Part shown: piece after piece, positions 17,469 to 26,260 of the stretch | How the letters are laid out: each line of letters opens with the position of its first letter | Numbering within the stretch: the first letter of the stretch is position 1 | Program-made: the position numbers and the translations under genes | Notes under the pieces: model-generated | Seen by the model: only the letters and a program-made list of their open reading frames with translations | Told to the model about the DNA's origin: nothing | The model's database searches: none | Assembly (NCBI RefSeq): GCF_030709675.1 | Contig: NZ_JAUZQD010000003.1 | Span: 124,001-188,000, forward strand | Origin: Symbioplanes lichenis | GTDB taxonomy: Bacteria; Actinomycetota; Actinomycetes; Mycobacteriales; Micromonosporaceae | DNA length: 64,000 nt | Direction: 5' to 3'

Positions 17469-17493
17469 CATTGATGGACTTCGATGTTAGCGT
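17465..17493 (+). promoter_or_regulatory. Promoter of the first SGNH esterase
   Basis: GTGACA (17465-17470) and TAGCGT (17488-17493) are spaced by 17 bases; eight bases follow before the ATG at 17502, again consistent with a leaderless transcript. The -35 box overlaps the stop codon of the AfsR-like gene. Confidence 0.45.
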
Positions 17494-17501
17494 GCGCAGT
17501 C

Positions 17502-18521
17502 ATGAGGCGCATCGTCCTGACCGTCACGGCGGCGCTCGTGCTGAGCGTCGCGGGGCTGACGAACGCGACACCGGCCGCCGCGGCGACCGGTGACGGCTCC
17601 CCGTCGGACCCCAACATCAGCTTCACCGGGCGCTGGAACACCACGAACAGCGTCGCCTACGTGCCCTACTGGGCCGGGGCCTACCTGCGGACCGGCTTCA
17701 CCGGCCGGACCGTGAAACTCAAGCAGCGCAACACCGTAACGCTGTGGGCCAGCATCGACGGTGGCGCCTTCACCGCGTACACCAATGTGTCCGGGACGGT
17801 GAATCTCACGCCCACCGCGCTGGCCGCCGGGAACCACACCCTCGTCGTCACCTATCGGCAGGTCGCCGGCTCGTACACGGGGGATGCGGTCTTTCAGGGT
17901 CTGGTGCTGGATGCCGGCGCCGCCACCTTCCGGGCGCCCGCGCGCACGAAGCTCGTCGAATTCGTCGGCGACTCGATCACCGCCGGTCAGACCAGCAGCA
18001 AGCTGGCCGTCACCGGCTACGGCTTCGTGACCGGCGAGCGGCTCGGCCTCGACCACACGCAGATCGCCATCGGCGGCATGTGCCTCGCCGAGACCGCGGA
18101 CGGCTGCTGGGCGCACGAGACCCGTTACTGGTTGTCCAGCGGCGGCCAGGTCGGCACCGACCAGTGGACCTTCAGCCGCTACACCCCGGCGGCGGTCGTG
18201 ATCAACCTCGGCACCAACGACAAGAGCCACGGCGTCACGGGCGCGGCCTTCCAGGCCAAGTACACGACGTTCCTGCAGCAGCTGCGGGGCAAGTTCCCCA
18301 ACGCCACGCTGATCGCGCTCCGGACCTTCATCGGCCGGTACGCCGCGGAGACGCAAGCCGCCGTGCAAGCGCGCACGGCTGCGGGCGACGCCAAGGTGCG
18401 CTACGTCGACACCACGGGCTGGCTCCCGGCCGACGGGCTGAGCGACTCCGTGCACCCCAACGACAAAGGCCACGCGGCGATCGCCGACCGGCTGGCCCCT
18501 CTGGTAGGGGGTGTTTCGTGA
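17502..18521 (+). CDS. Secreted SGNH/GDSL esterase, CE2-like
   Basis: 339 residues from ATG 17502 (an in-frame upstream ATG at 17484 lies in the promoter). A signal peptide spans about residues 1-28 (AxA site before TGDGSPSD). An N-terminal beta-sandwich region (about 30-145) precedes the SGNH domain: GDSITAG holds the catalytic Ser, INLGTNDK is block III and DSVHPNDKGH provides the catalytic His. This two-domain plan resembles CE2 deacetylases acting on plant polysaccharide acetyl groups. The final residues and stop codon are supplied by the left end of a MITE-like repeat, so the native C-terminus may have been replaced. Confidence 0.85.
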   Translation: MRRIVLTVTAALVLSVAGLTNATPAAAATGDGSPSDPNISFTGRWNTTNSVAYVPYWAGAYLRTGFTGRTVKLKQRNTVTLWASIDGGAFTAYTNVSGTVNLTPTALAAGNHTLVVTYRQVAGSYTGDAVFQGLVLDAGAATFRAPARTKLVEFVGDSITAGQTSSKLAVTGYGFVTGERLGLDHTQIAIGGMCLAETADGCWAHETRYWLSSGGQVGTDQWTFSRYTPAAVVINLGTNDKSHGVTGAAFQAKYTTFLQQLRGKFPNATLIALRTFIGRYAAETQAAVQARTAAGDAKVRYVDTTGWLPADGLSDSVHPNDKGHAAIADRLAPLVGGVS

Positions 18522-18670
18522 ACCAGGACGGCCGCCGCCGGGCCCAGCTTCCGTCTCGCGGCGCGGTGCGAATGCGCCGATACAACACCGGTATCGACCC
18601 ATCCGCCCCACTTGCGAGACGAAACCTGGACCTCGCCGGCGACTCGCCCTGGCCCACGAAGCACCCCCTA
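18505..18670. mobile_element. MITE-like palindromic element with TA target duplication
   Basis: The left end (GGGGGTGTTTCGTG... at 18507-18527) and the right end (18648-18668) are inverted repeats of 21 bp with 18 matches. Both are flanked directly by TA, the target duplication of IS630/Tc1-mariner elements. Symmetry continues inward (CGTCTCGC at 18552-18559 against GCGAGACG at 18614-18621; GATAC against GTATC around the centre near 18587). The 162-bp element has no ORF and behaves as a fold-back, non-autonomous element. It may also act as a hairpin terminator between the esterase genes. Confidence 0.65.
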
Positions 18671-18681
18671 GGAGCGCTGTG

Positions 18682-19467
18682 ATGAGACTGCTGACCCTGC
18701 TGCTGCTCCTCGTCGGGAGCGTGGCCGTCACCCAGACCGTCTCGCCGTCGTGCGCGGCCGCCGCCTCGACCAAGGTGTGGATGGCCGGCGACTCGACGAT
18801 GATGAACGCCAGTAATTGCCCGATCGGCTGGGGCAGCCAGATCACCCAGTTCCTCACCGCCGACGCGACCGTGCAGAACAGCGCGGTCGGCGGCCGCAGC
18901 ATCCAGACCTGGCTGTACGAGGGCAATGTCACCGGCACCAAGAACAGCGCCGGCGAATGCGTGCTCAGCTCGACCGCCTACAGCTCCCGCTGGACGGCCA
19001 TGCTCACGGGCATGAAGGCCGGCGACCACCTGCTCGTCCAGTTCGGCATCAACGACGGCGACACGAGCTGCCCACGTCACGTCGGCTCGGCCCGCTTCCA
19101 GGAGCTGCTCGGTGTCATGGCCCAGGCGGCCAAGTCCCGGGGCGTCAACCCGATCTTCTTCACCCCGGTCGCGGCCATCACGTGCAGCGGCAGCACCGCC
19201 GTCGGCAACCGCGGCTTCCTCACCGAGACGAGGAACGCAGCCGCCGCGAACGGCGTACCGGTGGTCGACCTGCACAGCCGCAGCGTCGCTCTCTACAACT
19301 CGCTGCGGCTGTGCCCGAACAACGGCGACTACACGTCCGGCGCGGTCGGCGCGTTCTTCTGCAATGACCACACCCATTTCGAGGCGGCGGGCGCCCGGCA
19401 GATCGCCGGTCTGGTCGCCACGGCCCTGCGCGAGCAGAACCTCCCGCTGGCCGCCTATCTCAGATGA
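18682..19467 (+). CDS. Secreted SGNH esterase, rhamnogalacturonan acetylesterase-like (CE12)
   Basis: 261 residues from ATG 18682, with GGAG eight bases upstream immediately after the MITE-like element. A signal peptide covers about residues 1-27. The catalytic Ser is in WMAGDSTMM, block II is AVGGRSI, block III QFGINDGD, and DHTHFEAAGA carries the catalytic Asp and His; this set is typical of CE12 rhamnogalacturonan acetylesterases, which deacetylate pectin. It overlaps the convergent CocE gene by eight bases. Together with the pectate lyase and uronate genes further along, it supports a pectin-degrading role. Confidence 0.88.
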   Translation: MRLLTLLLLLVGSVAVTQTVSPSCAAAASTKVWMAGDSTMMNASNCPIGWGSQITQFLTADATVQNSAVGGRSIQTWLYEGNVTGTKNSAGECVLSSTAYSSRWTAMLTGMKAGDHLLVQFGINDGDTSCPRHVGSARFQELLGVMAQAAKSRGVNPIFFTPVAAITCSGSTAVGNRGFLTETRNAAAANGVPVVDLHSRSVALYNSLRLCPNNGDYTSGAVGAFFCNDHTHFEAAGARQIAGLVATALREQNLPLAAYLR

Positions 19468-21070
19468 CAGTGAATTCCACGGACGACGGATGCGCGTCGT
19501 CGTGGAAGACCTCGAAGCGATTGGTACGCCCGGCCGTGGCGGCGCCGAACGGCTCGCCGGTGCCCATGTTCCGGGCGTACCGGGGGAAGGCGCCGCCGCT
19601 GACCTGCACCCGCACCCGGTGGCCGGGCCGGAAGCGGTAACCGGTCGGGAACAGCTCGACCTCCACCGCCCTGACCTCGTCCGCGGTGTGGTGCCCGGGA
19701 TCCAGCCGCTGGATCCCGTCGGTGACGTTGCGGGAGACGCCCTTCTCGTCGACGTCGCAGACCCGGACGAACACATCGGCGTACGGCAGCTCGGTGCGCA
19801 CGTGGATCGTCGCCCGCACCGGCCCGACGGCGTCGAGCGGCTCGCTCAGCGCCGGACCGGTGAAGACCAGCACGTCGTCGCGGGCCTCGATCTCCCGGTT
19901 GTCGGCCTGCTTGCCCGGCGGCTGCAGCAACGGCCCGCCGACCGTGGGCGTGGGGTCGGCCGGGTCGTACGTGAACCCGCTCGACGCCCCCTCCTTGCGC
20001 AACCGCAGCTGCCGGGGCCGCGCCTCGGGAGGCGGCCACTCGTCGAACTCCAGCCACTTGCTGGTCTGCTGCAGCTTCACGCGCACCCGGGCGCCCTCCG
20101 GGGCCGGTCCGCCGTTGAGGTGATGGTCGAGCCAGGCGGCATCGGTCTTCGCCACCGCCCGCAGCTCACCCGGCTCCCCGTGCAGCCACGGCCCGACCAC
20201 GAGCCGCGCCTCCACCCCGGCCGCGCGCAGGGCCGTGAAGTCGGCGAGGTTGCCGGCCAGGAAGAGGTCCCACCAGCCGGTGACCGTGCTGACCGGCGGC
20301 ATCCGGCTCAGGTCGGCGCCGTCGTGGTCGGCCTGCTCCCAGAACGTGTCGCCCGGCGCCGCGTGCCCGACGAAGTCGCGCCAGAACGGCACCGGCGCCC
20401 CGGCGACCTGGACGTCGGCCGCCTGCAACGGCAGCTGCCGCAGCGCCTTCCGCACCCGCCGCCGCACCCGCGGGTCCGGCAGCGCCCCGAGCAGGGCGGG
20501 CGCCTCCTGCCGGCCGATCTGCGCCGACCAGCTCAGCGCCGTGTGGATCTGCGGCACGCCGTGCTCGTAGAACAGCCGGTCGGTGACGTTCGCGGAGGTG
20601 ATGTGCGGGGAGACACAGACCAGCGGCGGATCCGCGTACGGCGCCAGGGCCCACTGGGTGTGCCCGAAATAGCTGCCCCCGGTCATCGCGACCCGCCCGT
20701 CGCACCACGGCTGTTCCCGCAGCCACGCGAGGGTGGCCAGCCCGTCGTCACGCTCGGTCGTGAACGGCCGGAACTGCCCGCCCGACCCGAACGTCCCCCG
20801 CGTGGCCTGCACGAACACCTGGAAGCCGCGGCGGGCCAGGGGCAGGGCGAACATCTGCTTGAAGGCGCCCGCCCGCCCGTACGGCAGGCGGACGAGCACC
20901 ACGGGCAGCGGCCCGCCCGCCCCGGCGGGACGGTAGTGGTCACCGAGCAGGGTGACGCCGTCCGGCATGGGCACGGCGACCCCCTCCCGGACCTCGTAGG
21001 GGGCCGCCGTCACCGGCAGCCCCAGCGCGACGTCCGCGACGAGACCGGTCAACCGGGTGAGTTTGTCCAT
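19460..21070 (-). CDS. CocE/NonD family (peptidase S15-like) alpha/beta hydrolase
   Basis: 536 residues, cytoplasmic. The N-terminal alpha/beta hydrolase part contains the nucleophile Ser133 in GGSYFG; candidate acid and His lie in TGWWDLF and GPWLHGEPG. The C-terminal jelly-roll (about 330-536) is the X-Pro dipeptidyl-peptidase C-terminal domain. Members hydrolyse esters or acyl-peptides such as cocaine, glutaryl-cephalosporins or Xaa-Pro peptides; the substrate here is unknown. It is convergent with, and slightly overlaps, the CE12-like esterase gene. Confidence 0.9.
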   Translation of the reverse strand: MDKLTRLTGLVADVALGLPVTAAPYEVREGVAVPMPDGVTLLGDHYRPAGAGGPLPVVLVRLPYGRAGAFKQMFALPLARRGFQVFVQATRGTFGSGGQFRPFTTERDDGLATLAWLREQPWCDGRVAMTGGSYFGHTQWALAPYADPPLVCVSPHITSANVTDRLFYEHGVPQIHTALSWSAQIGRQEAPALLGALPDPRVRRRVRKALRQLPLQAADVQVAGAPVPFWRDFVGHAAPGDTFWEQADHDGADLSRMPPVSTVTGWWDLFLAGNLADFTALRAAGVEARLVVGPWLHGEPGELRAVAKTDAAWLDHHLNGGPAPEGARVRVKLQQTSKWLEFDEWPPPEARPRQLRLRKEGASSGFTYDPADPTPTVGGPLLQPPGKQADNREIEARDDVLVFTGPALSEPLDAVGPVRATIHVRTELPYADVFVRVCDVDEKGVSRNVTDGIQRLDPGHHTADEVRAVEVELFPTGYRFRPGHRVRVQVSGGAFPRYARNMGTGEPFGAATAGRTNRFEVFHDDAHPSSVEFTVI

Positions 21071-21132
21071 TCCCGCACCCTACGGCGTGTTGACCTCGAA
21101 CGGGACGGCTCAGTCGTCCTTCTCGAGCCCCG

Positions 21133-22161
21133 TCAGCCGGCCTGGGTGAGGATGTCGTTGACCATCTTCTGGACGACGGCCTTGGTGGCCGGCTGGCTGT
21201 AGGTGCCGACCGCGACCTGCCACTTCGGGGTGCCGGTGGCGGGGAAGAAGTGGCTCATGCCGAGGGTGTAGCGGCCCTGGCTGTCGGTGCCCTGGATGTA
21301 CTGGGTGCGGGCGCCCAGGAGGGTGGGCACAGCGTCCTGGCCGAACCAGTCGGCGCTGAGGCGGTCGCGTTCGGTTGTGCCGCACGGGGCGGGGCACGGG
21401 CGCAGCAGGAGTTGGAGACGCTTGCCGCGGTCGGGGGCGGGGGCGCTCGCGTCGAAGGGGTCGCCCTCGTCGACGCAGACCCAGCCCTTGGCGTCGTCGA
21501 TGTCCGTGCGGCCGGCCATGCAGCCCCAGGTGGGCGGGGTCCGGAAGGCGAACGGGACGCCGGACAGGGCCATCGTGTACGTCTTCTCGCCGGCCGCGTA
21601 GGACGGGCCGACCAGGGTACGGGCAGGCGCCGGGCGGAGGGTGGCGCCCGGTGACGTGGGGCCCGGTGACGTGGGGGCCGGTGAGGACGGCGGCGCGAGG
21701 GAACGGGTCGGCAGCGGCTCGAAGGTCGGGGCGGGGGCCGCCACCGGGTCGTTGCCGGTCAGGTTGATCAGGCCGATCGCCCCGCCGATGCAGCACAGCA
21801 GGAGCAGCGGGACCAGCGTGAGCGCGATCGCGGCGCCCACGCCCCGGTAGCGCTGGGGCGCCGGGCCGATCGAGCCGCCGAGCCAGCCGATCACGGGCGC
21901 GCGGTACTCGACCTCGACCGTCTGGCCGGGGTGCACGGGAACGAGCGTGTCGGCCGTACCGATGCGGGGTGGAATGAGGTAGGGCACGTGGACGTGGACC
22001 TGGTACTGACCGGGTGGCACCGGCACGACCGTGCGGCCCCAGCCCGCCGGGACCGGGTGCCCGTTGATCGCCAGGAACGGCCGGAACAGGGCCAGCATGA
22101 ACGCCATCCAGTGGTACTTGGCGGTCAGGGCGATGGCGCTGGGCGGCTGCTGGTCGTACAT
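21133..22161 (-). CDS. Membrane-anchored protein of unknown function (342 aa)
   Basis: The N-terminal cytoplasmic part (residues 1-105) has a beta-rich stretch (VPVPPGQYQVHVHVPY, then PGQTVEVEYRAP) typical of small PEGA/carboxypeptidase-regulatory-like folds. One membrane segment follows (about 112-135), then a Pro/Thr-rich linker and an external domain of about 165 residues. The external part has paired Cys residues (WGCMAG, WVCVDEG, PCPAPC) that may form disulphides. No family is recognised. It is upstream of the CocE gene on the same strand, with 62 bases between. Confidence 0.75.
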   Translation of the reverse strand: MYDQQPPSAIALTAKYHWMAFMLALFRPFLAINGHPVPAGWGRTVVPVPPGQYQVHVHVPYLIPPRIGTADTLVPVHPGQTVEVEYRAPVIGWLGGSIGPAPQRYRGVGAAIALTLVPLLLLCCIGGAIGLINLTGNDPVAAPAPTFEPLPTRSLAPPSSPAPTSPGPTSPGATLRPAPARTLVGPSYAAGEKTYTMALSGVPFAFRTPPTWGCMAGRTDIDDAKGWVCVDEGDPFDASAPAPDRGKRLQLLLRPCPAPCGTTERDRLSADWFGQDAVPTLLGARTQYIQGTDSQGRYTLGMSHFFPATGTPKWQVAVGTYSQPATKAVVQKMVNDILTQAG

Positions 22162-22290
22162 GGTGATCCTCCCCCGTCTGAACCCGGGAAGTGTACGTAT
22201 CCGCAGCTCAGCGGGCGGCGTCGGGTCGGGGGTACGCGGCGTTCAGGGCAGGGTCGGCCGGCGTTCACGCGGGGGTCGTAGCCTGCGGCG

Positions 22291-23709
22291 GTGACTCGGT
22301 CCAGAGTGGAGCGTACGGCGGATCGGCCGCGCCGGTCCGGGGCGGCCGCGCGCGAGCGGCAGGCGGGCGGCGCCGGGGCGGTGCTGGCGTTGCAGCGGCA
22401 GATCGGCAATGCCGCCGTGGGGCGGTTGGTTGCCGCTCAGCGGGCGCCGGTCGACGGGGCTTCCTCGTCCTCTTCCTCGGCGTCGGCGGCGCTTGAGCAG
22501 GTGGCGCCGTTGCCGGTGTCGGCGCTCGGGCTCGACTCGTTTCCCGAGGTTTCCGTGACGGTGCCGGAGAGTCTCCGGGAGCAGCCGGCCTACCCGGTCT
22601 CGGATGTGAAAGCCTGGTGGGCGCGTCCGGCATACCCGGTCTCGGACGTGGACGCCTGGTGGAAACGGCCCGAGCTGCAAGCCCCGGCGGTGCACCAGGA
22701 CCCACTCGCGGCGCCGCCGGCGGTGGGCCAGGAGCCGGTGCCGTCGCCCGTTGCCGCCGACCAGATTCCGTTGCCGGCGCAGACGGAGGACGAGCAGCGG
22801 GAGCTGCGGACGCCGCGGGAGGTCGAGGAGCAGCCCACGGCGGAGACTTTGGGCAAGAAGTCGCTGCGGGGGGACGTACCCAAAGGTGTCGGCGCGCTTG
22901 TCGCGGAGGCCGGGCCTGCCATCAATCAGCGGGTCATCGATCTGCAGATGCGGCAGCAGCCGACGGGCGTGCTCCCGGCCGGGGGCGTCGGGATGGCGAG
23001 CGCGTCGGCCGTCGGCGACGCGATCAGTGAGGCGGCCAAGTGGGCCGAGTCGCGGGACAAGTCGACCGTCAACTGGGGCAAGATGCTGGCCGGTGTGGTG
23101 ACCGCCGCGGGCATCTGGGCGAACGCCGGGGGCATGGGCGGGCAGCCGTCCGTCGGGGCGCGGATCGGTGGCCTCTACACGCAGGGCGTGGGGCTGGGCA
23201 TCAAGGGCGCCGGCGAGGCGTGGAAGCCCGAGACCGCGGCGAAGGACGGGGTGCTGGCCGGCTTCAAGGACGGCGACTATCTCAAGATGGCCGGCGCGTT
23301 CATCTCGGTCGCCGCGCCGATTCTGCAGGCGCACGGCATCAGGGTGGCGAACGCCGGGGGCAACGCCACGATCTGGAACGCCGTCTCGGCCGGGCTCGCC
23401 GGGGGCACCGCGCTCGGGGACTTCGGCAGTGAGGCGTACAAGATGCTCTTCGCGGAGGGGCTGCGCAGCGGGGTCACGATCGGGAAGGTCAACCTCGGGA
23501 AGATGATGGGCGGGCTCTTCGGCGCCGTCGGGGCGGGGCTCAACGCGGGCGGCATCGCGAGCAACGACCCGTACCTGCGGATCGCCGGACTCACCGTGCA
23601 GGAGGCCGGCCTGCTCTTCAAGGCGCTCGGCGAGGGCGTCAAGCTCGAGAACCTGCCGATGGGCGACGCGCCGGCGCTGGCTGCGTGGCTGCGGACCACG
23701 CGCGAATAG
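22291..23709 (+). CDS. Putative contractile-injection-system cargo/effector protein
   Basis: 472 residues from GTG 22291. Residues 34-51 read LQRQIGNAAVGRLVAAQR, matching the LQxxxGNxAVxxLVAQR motif in the N-terminus of the DUF4157 protein of the injection locus at 42.7-44.9 kb. Such a motif recurs near the start of actinobacterial eCIS-associated proteins. A tandem 14-residue repeat (PAYPVSDVxAWWxRP) lies at about 98-126. The C-terminal 250 residues are Gly/Ala-rich, weakly hydrophobic helices without a recognisable fold, possibly pore-forming. The role as injected cargo is inference from the shared motif and proximity. Confidence 0.6.
   Translation: MTRSRVERTADRPRRSGAAARERQAGGAGAVLALQRQIGNAAVGRLVAAQRAPVDGASSSSSSASAALEQVAPLPVSALGLDSFPEVSVTVPESLREQPAYPVSDVKAWWARPAYPVSDVDAWWKRPELQAPAVHQDPLAAPPAVGQEPVPSPVAADQIPLPAQTEDEQRELRTPREVEEQPTAETLGKKSLRGDVPKGVGALVAEAGPAINQRVIDLQMRQQPTGVLPAGGVGMASASAVGDAISEAAKWAESRDKSTVNWGKMLAGVVTAAGIWANAGGMGGQPSVGARIGGLYTQGVGLGIKGAGEAWKPETAAKDGVLAGFKDGDYLKMAGAFISVAAPILQAHGIRVANAGGNATIWNAVSAGLAGGTALGDFGSEAYKMLFAEGLRSGVTIGKVNLGKMMGGLFGAVGAGLNAGGIASNDPYLRIAGLTVQEAGLLFKALGEGVKLENLPMGDAPALAAWLRTTRE
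22583..22666 (+). repeat. 42-bp tandem repeat inside the putative cargo gene
   Basis: Two 42-bp copies encode PAYPVSDVKAWWAR and PAYPVSDVDAWWKR. They lie between the N-terminal motif region and the Pro-rich linker. Confidence 0.75.
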
Positions 23710-23869
23710 CGCGGGGTCCGGCCGATCGGCTCATGATAAGTTTCACACTCGTCGATGCAACCCGCCGCTGCTGCTCAGCCCGGCGGTGCGGGATACAGCA
23801 AGGTGATCGACGATGTCGGCAAGGTGACTTCGGGTGGTTATCCCAGAATCCTGTGCCATCATCCGCAAG

Positions 23870-26260
23870 GTGACAGTTGTCGCGGATCTGCTGCGCCGTC
23901 ACCGGCTGGCGGCCGGTCTCACCCAGGAGGAGCTGGCCGGCCGGGCCGGTGTCGCGGTGCGCACCGTGCGCAATCTCGAGCTCGGCTCGGTCTCCCGGCC
24001 CCGGCGGCACACCCTGCTGCAGCTCGCCGACGAGCTGCGGCTGACCGGGCCCGAGCGCAGCCGGCTGCTCGGCACCCGCCGGCCCGCCGCGCCGGAGCCG
24101 CCGGCGCCCCCGTCGGTCGTGTCGCTGCCGGCCGACCTGCCCGACTTCGCGGGCCGGGCGGAGCCGCTGCGCCAGATCACCGCGCGGGCCGACGGCGACG
24201 GCACCCCGTGGGTCGTCATCGCCGGGCCGCCCGGCATCGGCAAGACCAGCCTGGCCGTCCGGGCCGCCCACCGGCTCGCCGCGCGGTTCCCGGCCGGCGT
24301 GTTCTTCGTCAGCCTCCGGGGCATGGACGACGAGCCCACGTCCACCACCGACGCCCTCAGCCAGGTGCTCGCCGCGCTCGGCGTCGCCCGGATGCCCGAG
24401 GCCGCGGACGAGCGGATGGCCGCCTACCGGGCGCTGACGGGCGGCGGGCGCGGGCTGCTGGTGCTCGACAATGCGCGTGACGAGGCCCACGTACGCCCGC
24501 TGTTGCCCGCGGGGTCCGGCTGGCTGACGCTGATCACCAGCCGCAACCCCCTCGGTGGCCTGTCCGCGGCCGAGCGGATCGTGCTCGGCGTGCTCAGCGC
24601 GCAGGAGTCCTACGGCCTGCTCTCCCGGGCCGTCGGCGCCGACCGCATCAGCCTCGAGCCGGCCGCCGCCACCGAGCTGGCCCGGCTCTGCGGCGGGCTG
24701 CCCCTGGCGCTGCGCGTCGCGGCCAACCGGCTCGCCGTCCGTCCGGAGTGGAGCGTCCAGTCGCTGGCCGAACGGCTCCGCGACGAGCAGCACCGCCTCG
24801 ACCAGCTGCACGTGGGCGACCTGGGCGTGCGCAGCGCGTTCGAGCTGTCCTACCGGCTGCTCGACGAGCCCGCCCGCCGCACCCTGCGCCTGCTTTCGGT
24901 CGCGCCCCTGCCCGCCTGGCCGGTCCCGCTGGTGGCCGCCCTGACCGGCACCGGCGAGGTCACCGCCGAGCGGCACCTGGACACCCTCGTCGACGCCGGC
25001 CTGCTCGACCCGGCCCAGGTCGCCGGGCAGTTCGCGTGGCACGACCTGCTGGCGCTCTTCGCGGCCGGCCGCTCCGAGACCGAGGACGATCCGGCCGAGC
25101 GCCTCGCCGCCCAGGACCGGCTCGCCCGTCACCTGCTCGGCCGCTGCTCCGACGCGGGCGCCTGGCTGGAACCCGAGCCGTCCCGGCCCACGGGCGTCTT
25201 CCCGGCCGCGGCCGAGGCCCTGGCCTGGCTGGACGACACGCGCGCGGCCCTGTGGTGGGCGGTCCGGCACGCCGCGGCCCGGGGACGCTATCGGGAGGTG
25301 CTGACGGCGGCGCGGGATCTTTACTGGTACTCGGATCGGCGCCACGGCGCGCTGCCGTGGTCCGAGTTCTTCCACCTGGCGGTGCACGCGGCCCGGGCGC
25401 TCGGTGACGTGGCGGCGGAGTCGCGCCAGGAGAACAATCTGGGCTGGGCGCTGCGGATGGTCGGGAACAGGCCGGCGCAGGCGTACCCGCACCATGTCAC
25501 GGCGCTGCGGCTCGCGCGGGCGGCCGGCGACCGTACGAGCGAGGGGTGGGCCCTGCGTTATCTCGGCGCGGTGCTGGCCACGCGCGGCGACCTCGACGGC
25601 GCGATGGACCGGCTGGCGCAGGCGCGCGACATCTTCGCCGCGTCGGGAGACCGGCTCGCGGGGGTGGTCGTGGCCCGGGCGCGAGCGGAGCTGCTGCGCT
25701 CGCGGGGTGATCTGGCCGCCGCGCACGACGTGCTCACGGCGGCGCTGGCGGACTGGGACGGGCTGGCGGTGCGGTTGCCCGGTTTTCCGGTACGGGGTTA
25801 TCTGCGCGTGCAGCTCGGGTTGGTGCTGGTGGGGCTCGGGGAGCCGGAGCGCGCGGAGGAGACGCTCGAGGCCGCGCTCGCCGATTTCGCGGCTGGCGAT
25901 GACGCGGGCGACTCGGGGACGGCGCATCTGACGCTGGCGGAGATCGCGCTCGACGGGTCGTCTGCCCTGGCGGCTTCGGGTCCGCTCGACGTGGCCGCGG
26001 TGCATCTGGATCGGGCGGCCGCGTTCTTCTCGGCGGCCGGCTTCAGCGCCGGGTTGCTCGAGGTGCAGCGCCTCCGCGACCGCTTGGCCGACCGGGGCCG
26101 CGAGGAGGCCGGGCTCGGTGGCGCTGGTCCGGAGCCGGGTCAGCGGGGCGCCGAAGCCGGGCACGTTGCTGGTCATCCCACACAGGCGCGACGTGGCGAC
26201 GACGGCGGGCTCGGTGGTGCTCGTCCGGGGGCGGGTCAGCGAGGCGCCGGCGCCGGGTGA
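23870..26260 (+). CDS. XRE-type regulator with NB-ARC ATPase and TPR domains
   Basis: About 796 residues. The GTG at 23870 is the preferred start because the XRE helix-turn-helix (LLRRHRLAAGLTQEEL..., about 5-60) begins immediately after; a start at 23834 would add 12 unlikely residues. An NB-ARC ATPase follows with P-loop GPPGIGKTSL (about 120) and LLVLDNARDE. TPR helices occupy about 440-720. The last 50 residues are Gly/Arg/Gln-rich and look unstructured. STAND ATPases of this type sense a signal and switch transcription. The gene overlaps the convergent LuxR-type gene by 25 bases. Confidence 0.88.
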   Translation: MTVVADLLRRHRLAAGLTQEELAGRAGVAVRTVRNLELGSVSRPRRHTLLQLADELRLTGPERSRLLGTRRPAAPEPPAPPSVVSLPADLPDFAGRAEPLRQITARADGDGTPWVVIAGPPGIGKTSLAVRAAHRLAARFPAGVFFVSLRGMDDEPTSTTDALSQVLAALGVARMPEAADERMAAYRALTGGGRGLLVLDNARDEAHVRPLLPAGSGWLTLITSRNPLGGLSAAERIVLGVLSAQESYGLLSRAVGADRISLEPAAATELARLCGGLPLALRVAANRLAVRPEWSVQSLAERLRDEQHRLDQLHVGDLGVRSAFELSYRLLDEPARRTLRLLSVAPLPAWPVPLVAALTGTGEVTAERHLDTLVDAGLLDPAQVAGQFAWHDLLALFAAGRSETEDDPAERLAAQDRLARHLLGRCSDAGAWLEPEPSRPTGVFPAAAEALAWLDDTRAALWWAVRHAAARGRYREVLTAARDLYWYSDRRHGALPWSEFFHLAVHAARALGDVAAESRQENNLGWALRMVGNRPAQAYPHHVTALRLARAAGDRTSEGWALRYLGAVLATRGDLDGAMDRLAQARDIFAASGDRLAGVVVARARAELLRSRGDLAAAHDVLTAALADWDGLAVRLPGFPVRGYLRVQLGLVLVGLGEPERAEETLEAALADFAAGDDAGDSGTAHLTLAEIALDGSSALAASGPLDVAAVHLDRAAAFFSAAGFSAGLLEVQRLRDRLADRGREEAGLGGAGPEPGQRGAEAGHVAGHPTQARRGDDGGLGGARPGAGQRGAGAG

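Noticed and set aside
22228..22270. Repeated GGCGTTCA upstream of the putative cargo gene
   Set aside because: Only two copies in GC-rich sequence without helical phasing to a convincing -10 box.
23798..23875. Three GCAAGGTGA copies upstream of and overlapping the XRE regulator start
   Set aside because: Spacing is irregular (about 30 and 40 bases) and one copy is the start region itself; no good promoter arrangement goes with them.
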